Shown here piece by piece: positions 17,498-25,004 of a stretch of DNA of 64,000 bases (the stretch's first letter is position 1; each line of letters begins with the position of its first letter). Source of the stretch: Nonomuraea polychroma (lineage in GTDB: Bacteria; Actinomycetota; Actinomycetes; Streptosporangiales; Streptosporangiaceae); NCBI RefSeq assembly GCF_004011505.1, contig NZ_SAUN01000001.1, positions 7,529,501-7,593,500 of the forward strand, read 5' to 3'. A model generated the notes under the pieces. The model searched no databases and was not told where the DNA came from. It was given only the letters and a program-made list of their open reading frames with translations. Both the position numbers and the translations under genes were made by a program.

Positions 17498-18824
17498 GCG
17501 ACCCCTGGGACGGTTCCGCCTCCACGGCGGAACCGTCCTTGATCGATCGGGGCGCGATGGCCAGCCCGGCCAGCGCCATGGCCAGCGTGGCCGCGAACAC
17601 CGCCCAGTAGCCGGACCCGGAGGCCGTGAACAGCGCCGCGGTGACGGCCACCGCCACCACCGAGAACACCGACTCGCCCACCTGCAGCGCCGAGCTGTTC
17701 TTGCCCTGCTCGCCGGGGGCCGACAGCTCCAGCGTGAGCACCGACAGCGTCGGGTAGACCAGCCCGATCCCGAACCCGGTGATGATCCACGACGGGTAGG
17801 CCAGCGCCACCGGCACCGCGGTGAACGCCACCGTGCCCATGATCAGAATGCCGAGCGCCATCATGGCCGAGCCGAACCGCAGGTTCGTCTTCTGGCTGAA
17901 GAACTCGCGCCCCTGCACCCACGAGGCGAACGACCAGGTCAGCGAGCCCCCCATGAGCGCCAGCCCGGACGCCCACGTGGGCAGGCCGCGGTGGGCGACC
18001 AGCATGAGCGACACCATCACCTCGGCCGCGAAGAACGCCCCGGCCGACAGGCCGCGCAGACTCACCACGGCAGGCAGCCCGCGGGCGGCGCGGAGCGTGC
18101 CGCGGGGAAGGAGCCTCGGAAGCGCCACGGCCAGCACCACCAGGCCGGCGATCAGCAAGGGGAAGCGTCCGCCGCTGCTGCCGTACTGCATGAGCGCGGC
18201 CCCGACGGCGCTCACAGCCGCCCAGGCGATCTTGCCCAGCAGACCGGGAGCAGGTTCGCTCTGCCCGCCGCTGACCGGCTGCCCGGCCAGGCCGCGCAGC
18301 AGCACCAGGCCGGCGGCCACGGTCAGGATCGGCACCAGCAGGAACACCCAGCGCCATCCGAGCGTGTCGGTCACCACACCCACGATCGCCGGGCCCACCA
18401 TCGAGGGCACCACCCATGCGGTCGCGAACAAGGAGAAGATCCTGGGATGCCGGCTCTCGGGATAGGCCCTGGCCACCACCACGTACAACGCCACGCTGAC
18501 CAGCGCCCCGCCGAACCCCTGCAGGAACCGTCCCGCGATCAGCACCTCCATGCTCGGCGCCAGCCCCGCGACCATCAGCCCCGCGGCGAAGAACACCGCA
18601 CCGGTCCACAGGGGCGCCTGGGGGCCGCGCACATCCGCCCACCGGCCGCCGAGGACCGTGCCGACCACGCTCGCGGCCATCGCGCCGCTGAACGCCAGCC
18701 CGTACAGCTCCAGACCGCCGAGCTCCTTGGCCACGACCGGCATGGCGATCGCGACGGCCATGTACTCGAAGGCCACCAGCGACACCATCGCCACCAGGCC
18801 CGCTGTCAACGCTTTCCTCGTCAT
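17481..18824 (-). CDS. MFS transporter, drug-efflux type
   Basis: 447-residue major facilitator with about 12-14 membrane helices. The loop after helix 2 reads GGRWADVRGPQAPLW, the family's charged motif A, and helix 5 contains WVVPSMVGPAIVGVVTDTLGWRWVFLL, resembling motif C of proton-drug antiporters. The substrate is unknown. The start at 18824 has TAGGTT seven bases upstream, suggesting a leaderless transcript. It is transcribed toward tctA and has no co-transcribed partner. Confidence 0.88.
   Translation of the reverse strand: MTRKALTAGLVAMVSLVAFEYMAVAIAMPVVAKELGGLELYGLAFSGAMAASVVGTVLGGRWADVRGPQAPLWTGAVFFAAGLMVAGLAPSMEVLIAGRFLQGFGGALVSVALYVVVARAYPESRHPRIFSLFATAWVVPSMVGPAIVGVVTDTLGWRWVFLLVPILTVAAGLVLLRGLAGQPVSGGQSEPAPGLLGKIAWAAVSAVGAALMQYGSSGGRFPLLIAGLVVLAVALPRLLPRGTLRAARGLPAVVSLRGLSAGAFFAAEVMVSLMLVAHRGLPTWASGLALMGGSLTWSFASWVQGREFFSQKTNLRFGSAMMALGILIMGTVAFTAVPVALAYPSWIITGFGIGLVYPTLSVLTLELSAPGEQGKNSSALQVGESVFSVVAVAVTAALFTASGSGYWAVFAATLAMALAGLAIAPRSIKDGSAVEAEPSQGSLIRPA
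17508..17538 (+). terminator. Terminator hairpin after tctA, inside the MFS coding end
   Basis: A perfect 13-bp stem (GGACGGTTCCGCC with GGCGGAACCGTCC) and a five-base loop, eleven bases past the tctA stop. It lies within the last codons of the convergent transporter gene. Only two T follow the stem. Confidence 0.75.
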
Positions 18825-18871
18825 GCCGACGAACCTACGAGGACGTGCGGCTCCGCACCTCCAGCGGGGGC

Positions 18872-18900
18872 CCTAGTCCGGCCCGGCCATTGGACCTAGG
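18872..18900. promoter_or_regulatory. Imperfect inverted repeat upstream of MFS gene
   Basis: CCTAGTCC at 18872-18879 and GGACCTAGG at 18892-18900. It lies 35-63 bases upstream of the predicted -10 element of the MFS gene (18837-18832), where an activator could bind. No adjacent regulator gene exists, so the binder is unknown. Confidence 0.3.
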
Positions 18901-18916
18901 ACCGGCGCGGCGCCAC

Positions 18917-18953
18917 GGAAAAGGGGCCCCGCCATCGAAACGGCGAGGCCCTC
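18917..18953 (-). terminator. Terminator after gatB
   Basis: On the minus strand GGGCC-T-CGCC pairs across a short loop with GGCG-G-GGCCC, then CTTTTCC. It begins 15 bases after the gatB stop and closes the gatCAB operon. Confidence 0.75.
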
Positions 18954-18967
18954 GTGAGACGGGGCGC

Positions 18968-20461
18968 CTACCCTTCGACGCCCAGCTTCTCCAGGATCAG
19001 CTGGCGGGCGCGGGCCGCGTCCGCCTTGCCCTTGCTGGCCCGCATGACGCCGCCCACCAACGCACCGGCCGCCGCGATCTTCCCGGACCGCACCTTCTCG
19101 GCCGCGTCGGCGTTGTCCGCCAGCACCTGGTCGATGATCGCCAGCAGCTCGCCCTCGTCGCTGACGATCTGCAGCCCGCGCTTCTCGACCACCTCATCGG
19201 GCGTGCCCTCGCCGGCCAGCACGCCTTCGAGCACCTCGCGCGCCAGCTTGTCGTTGAGCGCCCCCGAGGCCACCAGCTCGGTCACGCGAGCGATCTGAGC
19301 CGGCGTGATGGGCAGGTCCGCCAGCGGGATCCCGCTCTCGTTGGCGCGCCGCGCCAGCTCGCCCATCCACCACTTGCGCGCGTCCGCCGCCGGCGCGCCC
19401 GCCGCGACCGTGGCCTCCACCAGGTCGAACGCGTCGGCGTTGTGCATGGCCTGCATGTCGAGGTCGGACAGCCCCCACTCCGCCTGCAGCCGCTTGCGAC
19501 GGACCGACGGCAGCTCGGGCAGCGCCGCCTTCAGCTCGGCCACCCATGCGGTGTCCGGCGCGATCGGCACCAGATCGGGCTCGGGGAAGTAGCGGTAGTC
19601 CTGCGCCTCTTCCTTGGACCGGCCGGACGTGGTGGTGCCGGTGTCCTCGTGGAAGTGCCGGGTCTCCTGGATGATCTTCCCGCCGTCGGCGAGGACGGCG
19701 GCCTGCCGCTCGATCTCGCTCCGCACTGCCCGCTCGACGCTACGCAGTGAGTTGACGTTCTTGGTTTCGGTACGGGTGCCCCACTCGGACGAGCCGCGCG
19801 GCATGAGCGAGACATTGACGTCGCACCGCAGCGAGCCCTCTTCCATGCGCACGTCGGACACGCCGAGCGAGCGCATGATCTCGCGCAGCTCGGTGACGTA
19901 GGCCTTGGCCACCTCGGGCGCGAGCCGGTCGGTGCCCGGGATGGGCTTGGTGACGATCTCGACCAGCGGGATGCCGGCCCGGTTGTAGTCGACGATCGAG
20001 TAGTCGGCGCCGTGGATGCGGCCGGTCGCGCCGCCCACATGGGTGGACTTGCCGGTGTCCTCCTCCAAGTGCACCCGCTCGATCCCGATCCGCACGGTTT
20101 CGCCGCCCACCTCGACGTCGAGGTAGCCGTCGAAGCAGAGCGGCTCGTCGTACTGCGAGATCTGGTAGTTCTTCGGCATGTCCGGATAGAAATAGTTTTT
20201 CCGGGCAAAGCGGCACCACTCGGCGATCGAGCAGTTCAGCGCGAGGCCGATGCGGATCGTCGACTCGATGGCCATTTCGTTGGCCACGGGCAGTGCGCCG
20301 GGCAGCGCCAGGCAGGTCGGGCAGACCTGGGTGTTGGGCGGGGCGCCGAAGGTGGTCTTGCAGCCGCAGAACATCTTCGACTTGGTGCCCAGCTCGACGT
20401 GGGTCTCCAGGCCGAGCACCGGCTCGAACCGGTCGAGCGCTTCGTCATAGACCATGGTCAT
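18968..20461 (-). CDS. gatB: Asp-tRNA(Asn)/Glu-tRNA(Gln) amidotransferase subunit B
   Basis: tRNA-binding, kinase-like subunit of GatCAB, which converts Glu-tRNA(Gln) and Asp-tRNA(Asn) to the amidated forms. 497 residues. The cradle domain starts FEPVLGLETHVELGTKSKMFCGC; with NTQVCPTC it gives the usual four-cysteine zinc site, followed by the conserved YFYPDMPKNYQISQYDEP. The C-terminal YqeY-like tail is complete. The ATG at 20461 overlaps the gatA stop by four bases; an ATG two codons later is possible. Confidence 0.98.
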   Translation of the reverse strand: MTMVYDEALDRFEPVLGLETHVELGTKSKMFCGCKTTFGAPPNTQVCPTCLALPGALPVANEMAIESTIRIGLALNCSIAEWCRFARKNYFYPDMPKNYQISQYDEPLCFDGYLDVEVGGETVRIGIERVHLEEDTGKSTHVGGATGRIHGADYSIVDYNRAGIPLVEIVTKPIPGTDRLAPEVAKAYVTELREIMRSLGVSDVRMEEGSLRCDVNVSLMPRGSSEWGTRTETKNVNSLRSVERAVRSEIERQAAVLADGGKIIQETRHFHEDTGTTTSGRSKEEAQDYRYFPEPDLVPIAPDTAWVAELKAALPELPSVRRKRLQAEWGLSDLDMQAMHNADAFDLVEATVAAGAPAADARKWWMGELARRANESGIPLADLPITPAQIARVTELVASGALNDKLAREVLEGVLAGEGTPDEVVEKRGLQIVSDEGELLAIIDQVLADNADAAEKVRSGKIAAAGALVGGVMRASKGKADAARARQLILEKLGVEG

Positions 20462-21948
20462 AGCGACGGGGCCTCCTTCAGCAGCGGGCCGCCCCAGCGG
20501 CTCTCCAGGGCCTTCTCCACGGCGGCGCCGACGCGGTAGCAGCGGTCGTCGGCCAGGACCGGCGCCATGATCTGCAGGCCGACGGGCAGGCCGTCCTCGT
20601 CGGCCAGGCCGCACGGCACCGACATGGCGGCGTTGCCAGCCAGGTTGGACGGGATGGTGCACAGGTCGGCGAGGTACATCGCCATCGGGTCGTCGGTGCG
20701 CTCGCCGATCGGGAACGCCGTCGTCGGCGTGGTCGGCGACACCAGCACGTCGACCTGCTGGTAGGCGGCCTCGAAGTCGCGCGTGATGACCGTGCGCACC
20801 TTCTGTGCCTGGCCGTAGTAGGCGTCGTAGTAGCCGCTCGACAGCGCGTAGGTGCCGAGCATGATGCGCCGCTTGACCTCGGGGCCGAAGCCGGCGGCCC
20901 GGGTCAGCGCCATGACCTCCTCGGCGCTGCGGGTGCCGTCGTCGCCGACGCGCAGGCCGTAGCGCATGGCGTCGAAGCGGGCGAGGTTGGACGAGCACTC
21001 CGACGGCGCGATCAGGTAATAAGCCGGCAGGGCGGTCGTGAACGACGGGCAGGAGACCTCGACGACCGTGGCGCCGAGCGACTCCAGCAGCTTGACGACC
21101 TCGTGGTAACGGGCCAGCACGCCGGCCTGGTAGCCCTCGCCGGAGAACTCCTTGACGACGCCGATCCGCATGCCGGCGACGTCCGGGTTCTTCGCCGCCT
21201 CGACCACGCTGGGCACCGGGGCGTCGATGGAGGTGGAGTCCATCGGGTCGTGCCCGGAGAACGCCTCGTGCAGCAGCGCCGCGTCGAGCACGTTACGGGC
21301 GAACGGGCCGGGCGTGTCGAGCGAGCTCGCGAAGGCGATGATCCCGTAGCGGGACGAGCCGCCGTACGTCGGCTTCATGCCCACAATGCCGGTTACGGCC
21401 GCGGGCTGCCGGATCGAGCCGCCCGTGTCGGTGCCGGTGGACAGCGGCGCCTCGTACGCGGCGACGGCGGCGCTCGAACCGCCGGACGAGCCGCCGGGCA
21501 CCCTGGTCAGGTCCCACGGGTTGTGCGTCGGGTGGTAGGCGGAGTTTTCCGTCGAGGAGCCCATGGCGAACTCGTCGAGGTTCGTCTTGCCCAGGATGAC
21601 CAGCCCGGCCTCGCGCAGCCGCTTGGTGACGGTCGCGTCGTAAGGCGGCCGCCAGCCCTCGAGGATCTTGGACGCGGCCGTCGTCGGCATGTCACGGGTG
21701 GTGAAAATGTCCTTGTGCGCGATCGGCACGCCGGCCAGCGCTCCGAGCTTCTCGCCCGCCTTGAGCCTGGCGTCGACGTCCCGCGCCTGCTCCAGCGTGA
21801 CCTCGCGGTCCACGTGCAGGAACGCCCTGACCTTGGGCTCCACCTCGGCCATGCGATCCAGATGCGCCTCGGCCACCTCGACGGCCGACACCTCGCCGGC
21901 GGCGATCATCGCCCCCAGCTCGGCAGCGGTCTTATGGATCAGACTCAT
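20458..21948 (-). CDS. gatA: Asp-tRNA(Asn)/Glu-tRNA(Gln) amidotransferase subunit A
   Basis: Glutaminase subunit of GatCAB that supplies ammonia for tRNA amidation. 496 residues with the amidase-signature triad: lysine in GVPIAHKDIF, the cis-serine in VPGGSSGGSSAAV and the nucleophilic serine in TDTGGSIRQPAA. Its start overlaps gatC and its end overlaps gatB, both by four bases. Confidence 0.98.
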   Translation of the reverse strand: MSLIHKTAAELGAMIAAGEVSAVEVAEAHLDRMAEVEPKVRAFLHVDREVTLEQARDVDARLKAGEKLGALAGVPIAHKDIFTTRDMPTTAASKILEGWRPPYDATVTKRLREAGLVILGKTNLDEFAMGSSTENSAYHPTHNPWDLTRVPGGSSGGSSAAVAAYEAPLSTGTDTGGSIRQPAAVTGIVGMKPTYGGSSRYGIIAFASSLDTPGPFARNVLDAALLHEAFSGHDPMDSTSIDAPVPSVVEAAKNPDVAGMRIGVVKEFSGEGYQAGVLARYHEVVKLLESLGATVVEVSCPSFTTALPAYYLIAPSECSSNLARFDAMRYGLRVGDDGTRSAEEVMALTRAAGFGPEVKRRIMLGTYALSSGYYDAYYGQAQKVRTVITRDFEAAYQQVDVLVSPTTPTTAFPIGERTDDPMAMYLADLCTIPSNLAGNAAMSVPCGLADEDGLPVGLQIMAPVLADDRCYRVGAAVEKALESRWGGPLLKEAPSL

Positions 21949-22244
21949 GCCTCCTCCCCGAGGATGCGCGGCACCTGGAAGCGGTCGTCCTGGACGGCGG
22001 GCGCGCCGGAGAGCGCCTGCTCGGGGGTCAGTGACTGGCGCACCTCGTCGGCGCGGAAGACATTGGTCAGCGGAAGCGCGTGCGACGACGGCGGCACGTC
22101 CTCGGCGGCGACCTCGGAGACCTTCGCGACCGCCTCGATGATGGCATCGAGTTGGGTGGCGTAGTGATCGAGCTCGTCGTCGGTGAGCGCCAGCCTGGAC
22201 AATCGGGCCAGGTGTGCGACCTCGTCGCGGGTTATGGCGGACAT
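21945..22244 (-). CDS. gatC: Asp-tRNA(Asn)/Glu-tRNA(Gln) amidotransferase subunit C
   Basis: 99-residue clamp subunit that wraps around GatA and stabilises the complex. It starts ITRDEVAHLARLSRLALTDDEL, the family's N-terminal pattern, and ends VPRILGEEA. First gene of gatC-gatA-gatB. About 140 bases separate it from the upstream cyclic di-GMP gene. Confidence 0.97.
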   Translation of the reverse strand: MSAITRDEVAHLARLSRLALTDDELDHYATQLDAIIEAVAKVSEVAAEDVPPSSHALPLTNVFRADEVRQSLTPEQALSGAPAVQDDRFQVPRILGEEA

Positions 22245-22385
22245 GAGTCGTTTAACCCGTTTCGTGGATGGAGTCTTTGGACACTGCCATCCTAGGGGGC
22301 TTGACGTAGCGCCCCCGAACCATTAACCGTCTGGCAACACACCGCATGTCCGGAGGGTGTTGCGCTGGATCGGCGTGCCGCCGGG

Positions 22386-24461
22386 TCAGGCGGAGCTGCT
22401 GACTTCGGGCTGGTAGCCGTACTCGACCTGGGCGGCCGCGGCCTCGGAGCGCTCCCGGAGCCAGGCCGTGGCGTCGGCGGCAGGCATGGGCTTGCCGAAC
22501 AACCACCCCTGTCCCACGTCGCAGCCCATCTCAGCCAGCCGCAGGGCGACCGCGTCCGACTCGACGCCCTCGGCCACCGAACGCAGCCCGAGCGAGCGCA
22601 CCAGGTCCACGATCGAGCGGACGATCCGGTCGTCGTCCTCGGAGTCGGCGATCCTGCGGACGAACGACGCGTCGATCTTGACCTCGGACACCGCCAGCCG
22701 CTGCAGCCTGATCAGCGAGGAGTAGCCGGTGCCGAAGTCGTCCAGGGCCAGCGGCACGCCGAGCGTGGCCAGCTCCTTGATCGTCTCCTGCGTGTACGCC
22801 TGGTCGCCGGTCAGGATGCGCTCGGTCACCTCCAGCTGGATGGCCGACGGCGGCAGCCCGTACCTGGCCAGGCCCACCTCCAGCTGCTCGGGCAGGGCCG
22901 AGTCGAGCAGGTCGCGGGCGGAGATGTTGACGGAGATCTGCACGCTGAGCCCGGAGTGCCACCAGCAGGCGGCCTGCTCGAGAGCCTCCTCGATGACGTA
23001 CGCGGTCAGCTGCCGCATCAGGTAGGACTGCTCGGCCAAGGGGACGTATTCGGAGGGCGCGATCGGCCCGTGAACCGGGTGCCGCCAGCGCAGCAGGGCC
23101 TCCACCCCGTGCACGGCGCCGCTGCTGAGGCGCACCTTGGGCTGGTAGTGCAGCCGCAGCTCGCGGTTGTCGATGGCGCGGCGGAGATCGCCCAGTAAGG
23201 TGAGCCGCTCGGGCGAGTTGCGGTCCTTGTCCGGCTGGTAGAGCTCGACGCCGGTGCGCCCCTCCTTGGCGAGATACATCGCCACATCGGCCCGCTGCAG
23301 CAACAGCTCGAAGTCCGGCGCGTGATCGGGATAGAGCGCGATCCCGACCGAGGCGTCCACGTCGAAGGTCATGCCCTCCAGCCGCACCGGCTCGGTCAGC
23401 GCCGCGCGCAGCCTGGCCGCCACCTCCCTGGCCGCGTGGGCGTCCCTGATCGAGGGCAGCAGCACGGCGAACTCGTCGCCGCCCAGCCTGGCCACGACGT
23501 CCTTGGGGCGTACGGAATGGGTGAGCCGGTGCGCGACCATCTGCAGCAGCCGGTCGCCCACCGGGTGGCCCATCGTGTCGTTGACCTCCTTGAACCGGTC
23601 CAGGTCGAGCAGGAACAGCCCGACCCGCTCCTCCTGGCGGGCCTCGGCGAGCGCCTCCTCGGTGCTCACGATGAGCATCTTGCGATTGGGCAGGCCCGTC
23701 AGCTCGTCATGCAGGGCCTGATGGTCGCGGCGCATGGAGAGCGTGGCGGTGAAGTAGACGGCCGCGAGGGGCGCGACGAAGAGCGGGACGAGGCCGGGCG
23801 AATGGTTCATGACCACGACGACGAGGGGGGCGAGGCCCAGCAGCGCGGCGTAGACGAGGCTCTGCGGTCCCACGGTGGCCTTCAGGACCCGGACGATCGA
23901 GCGCCGCTCGTGCAGCGAGACCGCCCCGCAGACCAGGGTCGCCCTGGTCGCGAAGTACGCGATCCCGGCCAGCGCGATCGCCGGCAGGTGAGCGCCGCTC
24001 GGCTCCCACGGCGCGACCGGGCTCGGCGCGATCCCGAACGCCCCCAGCACCACGGCCGCCGCGGTGAGCGCCAACGTCGACTGAGCGATGTTGAACATGA
24101 CCCGATGCCAGGACTTGCGGGTCACCACCCCGTTGATGGCGACGGCGACGGCCTGCATCAACACCGCGACCGGCAGCCCGAAGTGCAGCAGCACGGCGAA
24201 GGTGAACATGGTGGACGGATATGTGCCGCCCACCAGGCTGGCGGACGACACCATCACGGGCCTGAGCTCACCAAGGATCACCAGGACCGCGAGCACCCAG
24301 AACAGTGCCGTGCGGGCCAGCTCCACGAGCGCCACCCAGTCCAGCCTGATCATCGCCACGACGAGGGCGGTGAAGCCGACCACGGTGACGCCGGCGAGAA
24401 ATGCCCACAGCGGCGTGCCGACCCGTGGTCCGGTGTCGCGAGTGTCGGTTGGGTCAGTCAT
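22386..24461 (-). CDS. Membrane GGDEF-EAL cyclic di-GMP protein, RmdB-like
   Basis: 691 residues: about eight membrane helices in the first 290, then GGDEF and EAL domains. The cyclase motif RLGGDEFAV and its upstream inhibition site RPKD are intact. The EAL part has EALLRWRHP, LEVTERIL, DDFGTGYSSL, EVKIDASFV and SVAEGVES, so phosphodiesterase activity is also expected. There is no PAS domain, unlike the homologue at 4941-7580. In Streptomyces, RmdB, a cyclic di-GMP phosphodiesterase affecting development, is as I recall encoded beside ligA, so this is its likely counterpart. The start at 24461 is a choice; an ATG at 24479 is in frame and ribosome sites are weak. Confidence 0.92.
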   Translation of the reverse strand: MTDPTDTRDTGPRVGTPLWAFLAGVTVVGFTALVVAMIRLDWVALVELARTALFWVLAVLVILGELRPVMVSSASLVGGTYPSTMFTFAVLLHFGLPVAVLMQAVAVAINGVVTRKSWHRVMFNIAQSTLALTAAAVVLGAFGIAPSPVAPWEPSGAHLPAIALAGIAYFATRATLVCGAVSLHERRSIVRVLKATVGPQSLVYAALLGLAPLVVVVMNHSPGLVPLFVAPLAAVYFTATLSMRRDHQALHDELTGLPNRKMLIVSTEEALAEARQEERVGLFLLDLDRFKEVNDTMGHPVGDRLLQMVAHRLTHSVRPKDVVARLGGDEFAVLLPSIRDAHAAREVAARLRAALTEPVRLEGMTFDVDASVGIALYPDHAPDFELLLQRADVAMYLAKEGRTGVELYQPDKDRNSPERLTLLGDLRRAIDNRELRLHYQPKVRLSSGAVHGVEALLRWRHPVHGPIAPSEYVPLAEQSYLMRQLTAYVIEEALEQAACWWHSGLSVQISVNISARDLLDSALPEQLEVGLARYGLPPSAIQLEVTERILTGDQAYTQETIKELATLGVPLALDDFGTGYSSLIRLQRLAVSEVKIDASFVRRIADSEDDDRIVRSIVDLVRSLGLRSVAEGVESDAVALRLAEMGCDVGQGWLFGKPMPAADATAWLRERSEAAAAQVEYGYQPEVSSSA

Positions 24462-25004
24462 CGGTAACAGAACCCCCATTAGGTCACTATGGGAGGGTAC
24501 GACCTTCACCCCACTTCGCGAAACCAAGCGCGTACGGTCCGTAGTTCTCCTTTCCGACATATACCCAAAAACCACCCTCCGTAGCAAACGTTCAGCCATC
24601 CGTATGTGCGCCCGCGCCACAACACCCTGACTGCGGGTCCCATCCGGAGCCCGCTCGTCTCCGGCGGGCCACGGCGCCGCGGCGGTCCAGGGCACGCCCA
24701 TGCCCCCGCGTTCCACGCGAGCGCGGTCGCCGGCATCGCCTCGGCGCCCTCACCGAACGCGAACGCGTGGAACCCGGTCGCCGCCATCGCCTCGGCGCCC
24801 TCGCCGGATGCGAACGCGTGGAACATGCCGGGCGTCAGGTCGGTGAGGCGCCAAGGGTCGGTGCCAAGCCGGCCGCGACCCGCCGGCGGCCGTGGGGCTG
24901 GCGCCCAAGCCGCGCCAGGCGGCCTCCCGTGCCCGGCCCCCCAGGTCGGGCCGGGCTGGGGTGCCCGGATGGGGGCCCGGCCCGACAGTCCGGCCCGGGC
25001 GCCG
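24462..25004. other. 543-base gap between ligA and the GGDEF-EAL gene
   Basis: No convincing gene. The left part would be the 5' region of the GGDEF-EAL gene; GGAGGGT at 24492-24498 can pair with ACCCTCC at 24574-24580, a possible long-range leader stem. The middle holds two 40-base direct repeats. The right part next to the ligA stop is a run of GC-rich short inverted repeats without a clean terminator. A 106-codon minus-strand frame across the repeats has no recognisable similarity. Confidence 0.5.
24734..24824. repeat. 40-bp direct repeat, two copies, 51-bp period
   Basis: Copies at 24734-24773 and 24785-24824 both begin CATCGCCTCGGCGCCCTC and end GCGAACGCGTGGAAC, with four mismatches between. 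The 51-base period is a multiple of three. The bases just upstream (GTTCCACGCG, 24710-24719) repeat the copy end in inverted orientation. Confidence 0.85.

Noticed and set aside
22245..22385. Plus-strand promoter-like TTGACG-17-TAACCG between gatC and the GGDEF-EAL gene
   Set aside because: It points toward the 3' end of a minus-strand gene and no plus-strand gene or RNA follows.
24506..24826. 106-codon minus-strand frame across the 51-bp repeats
   Set aside because: No ribosome site, no recognisable similarity, and the repeat pattern explains its length. Kept only as a repeat.
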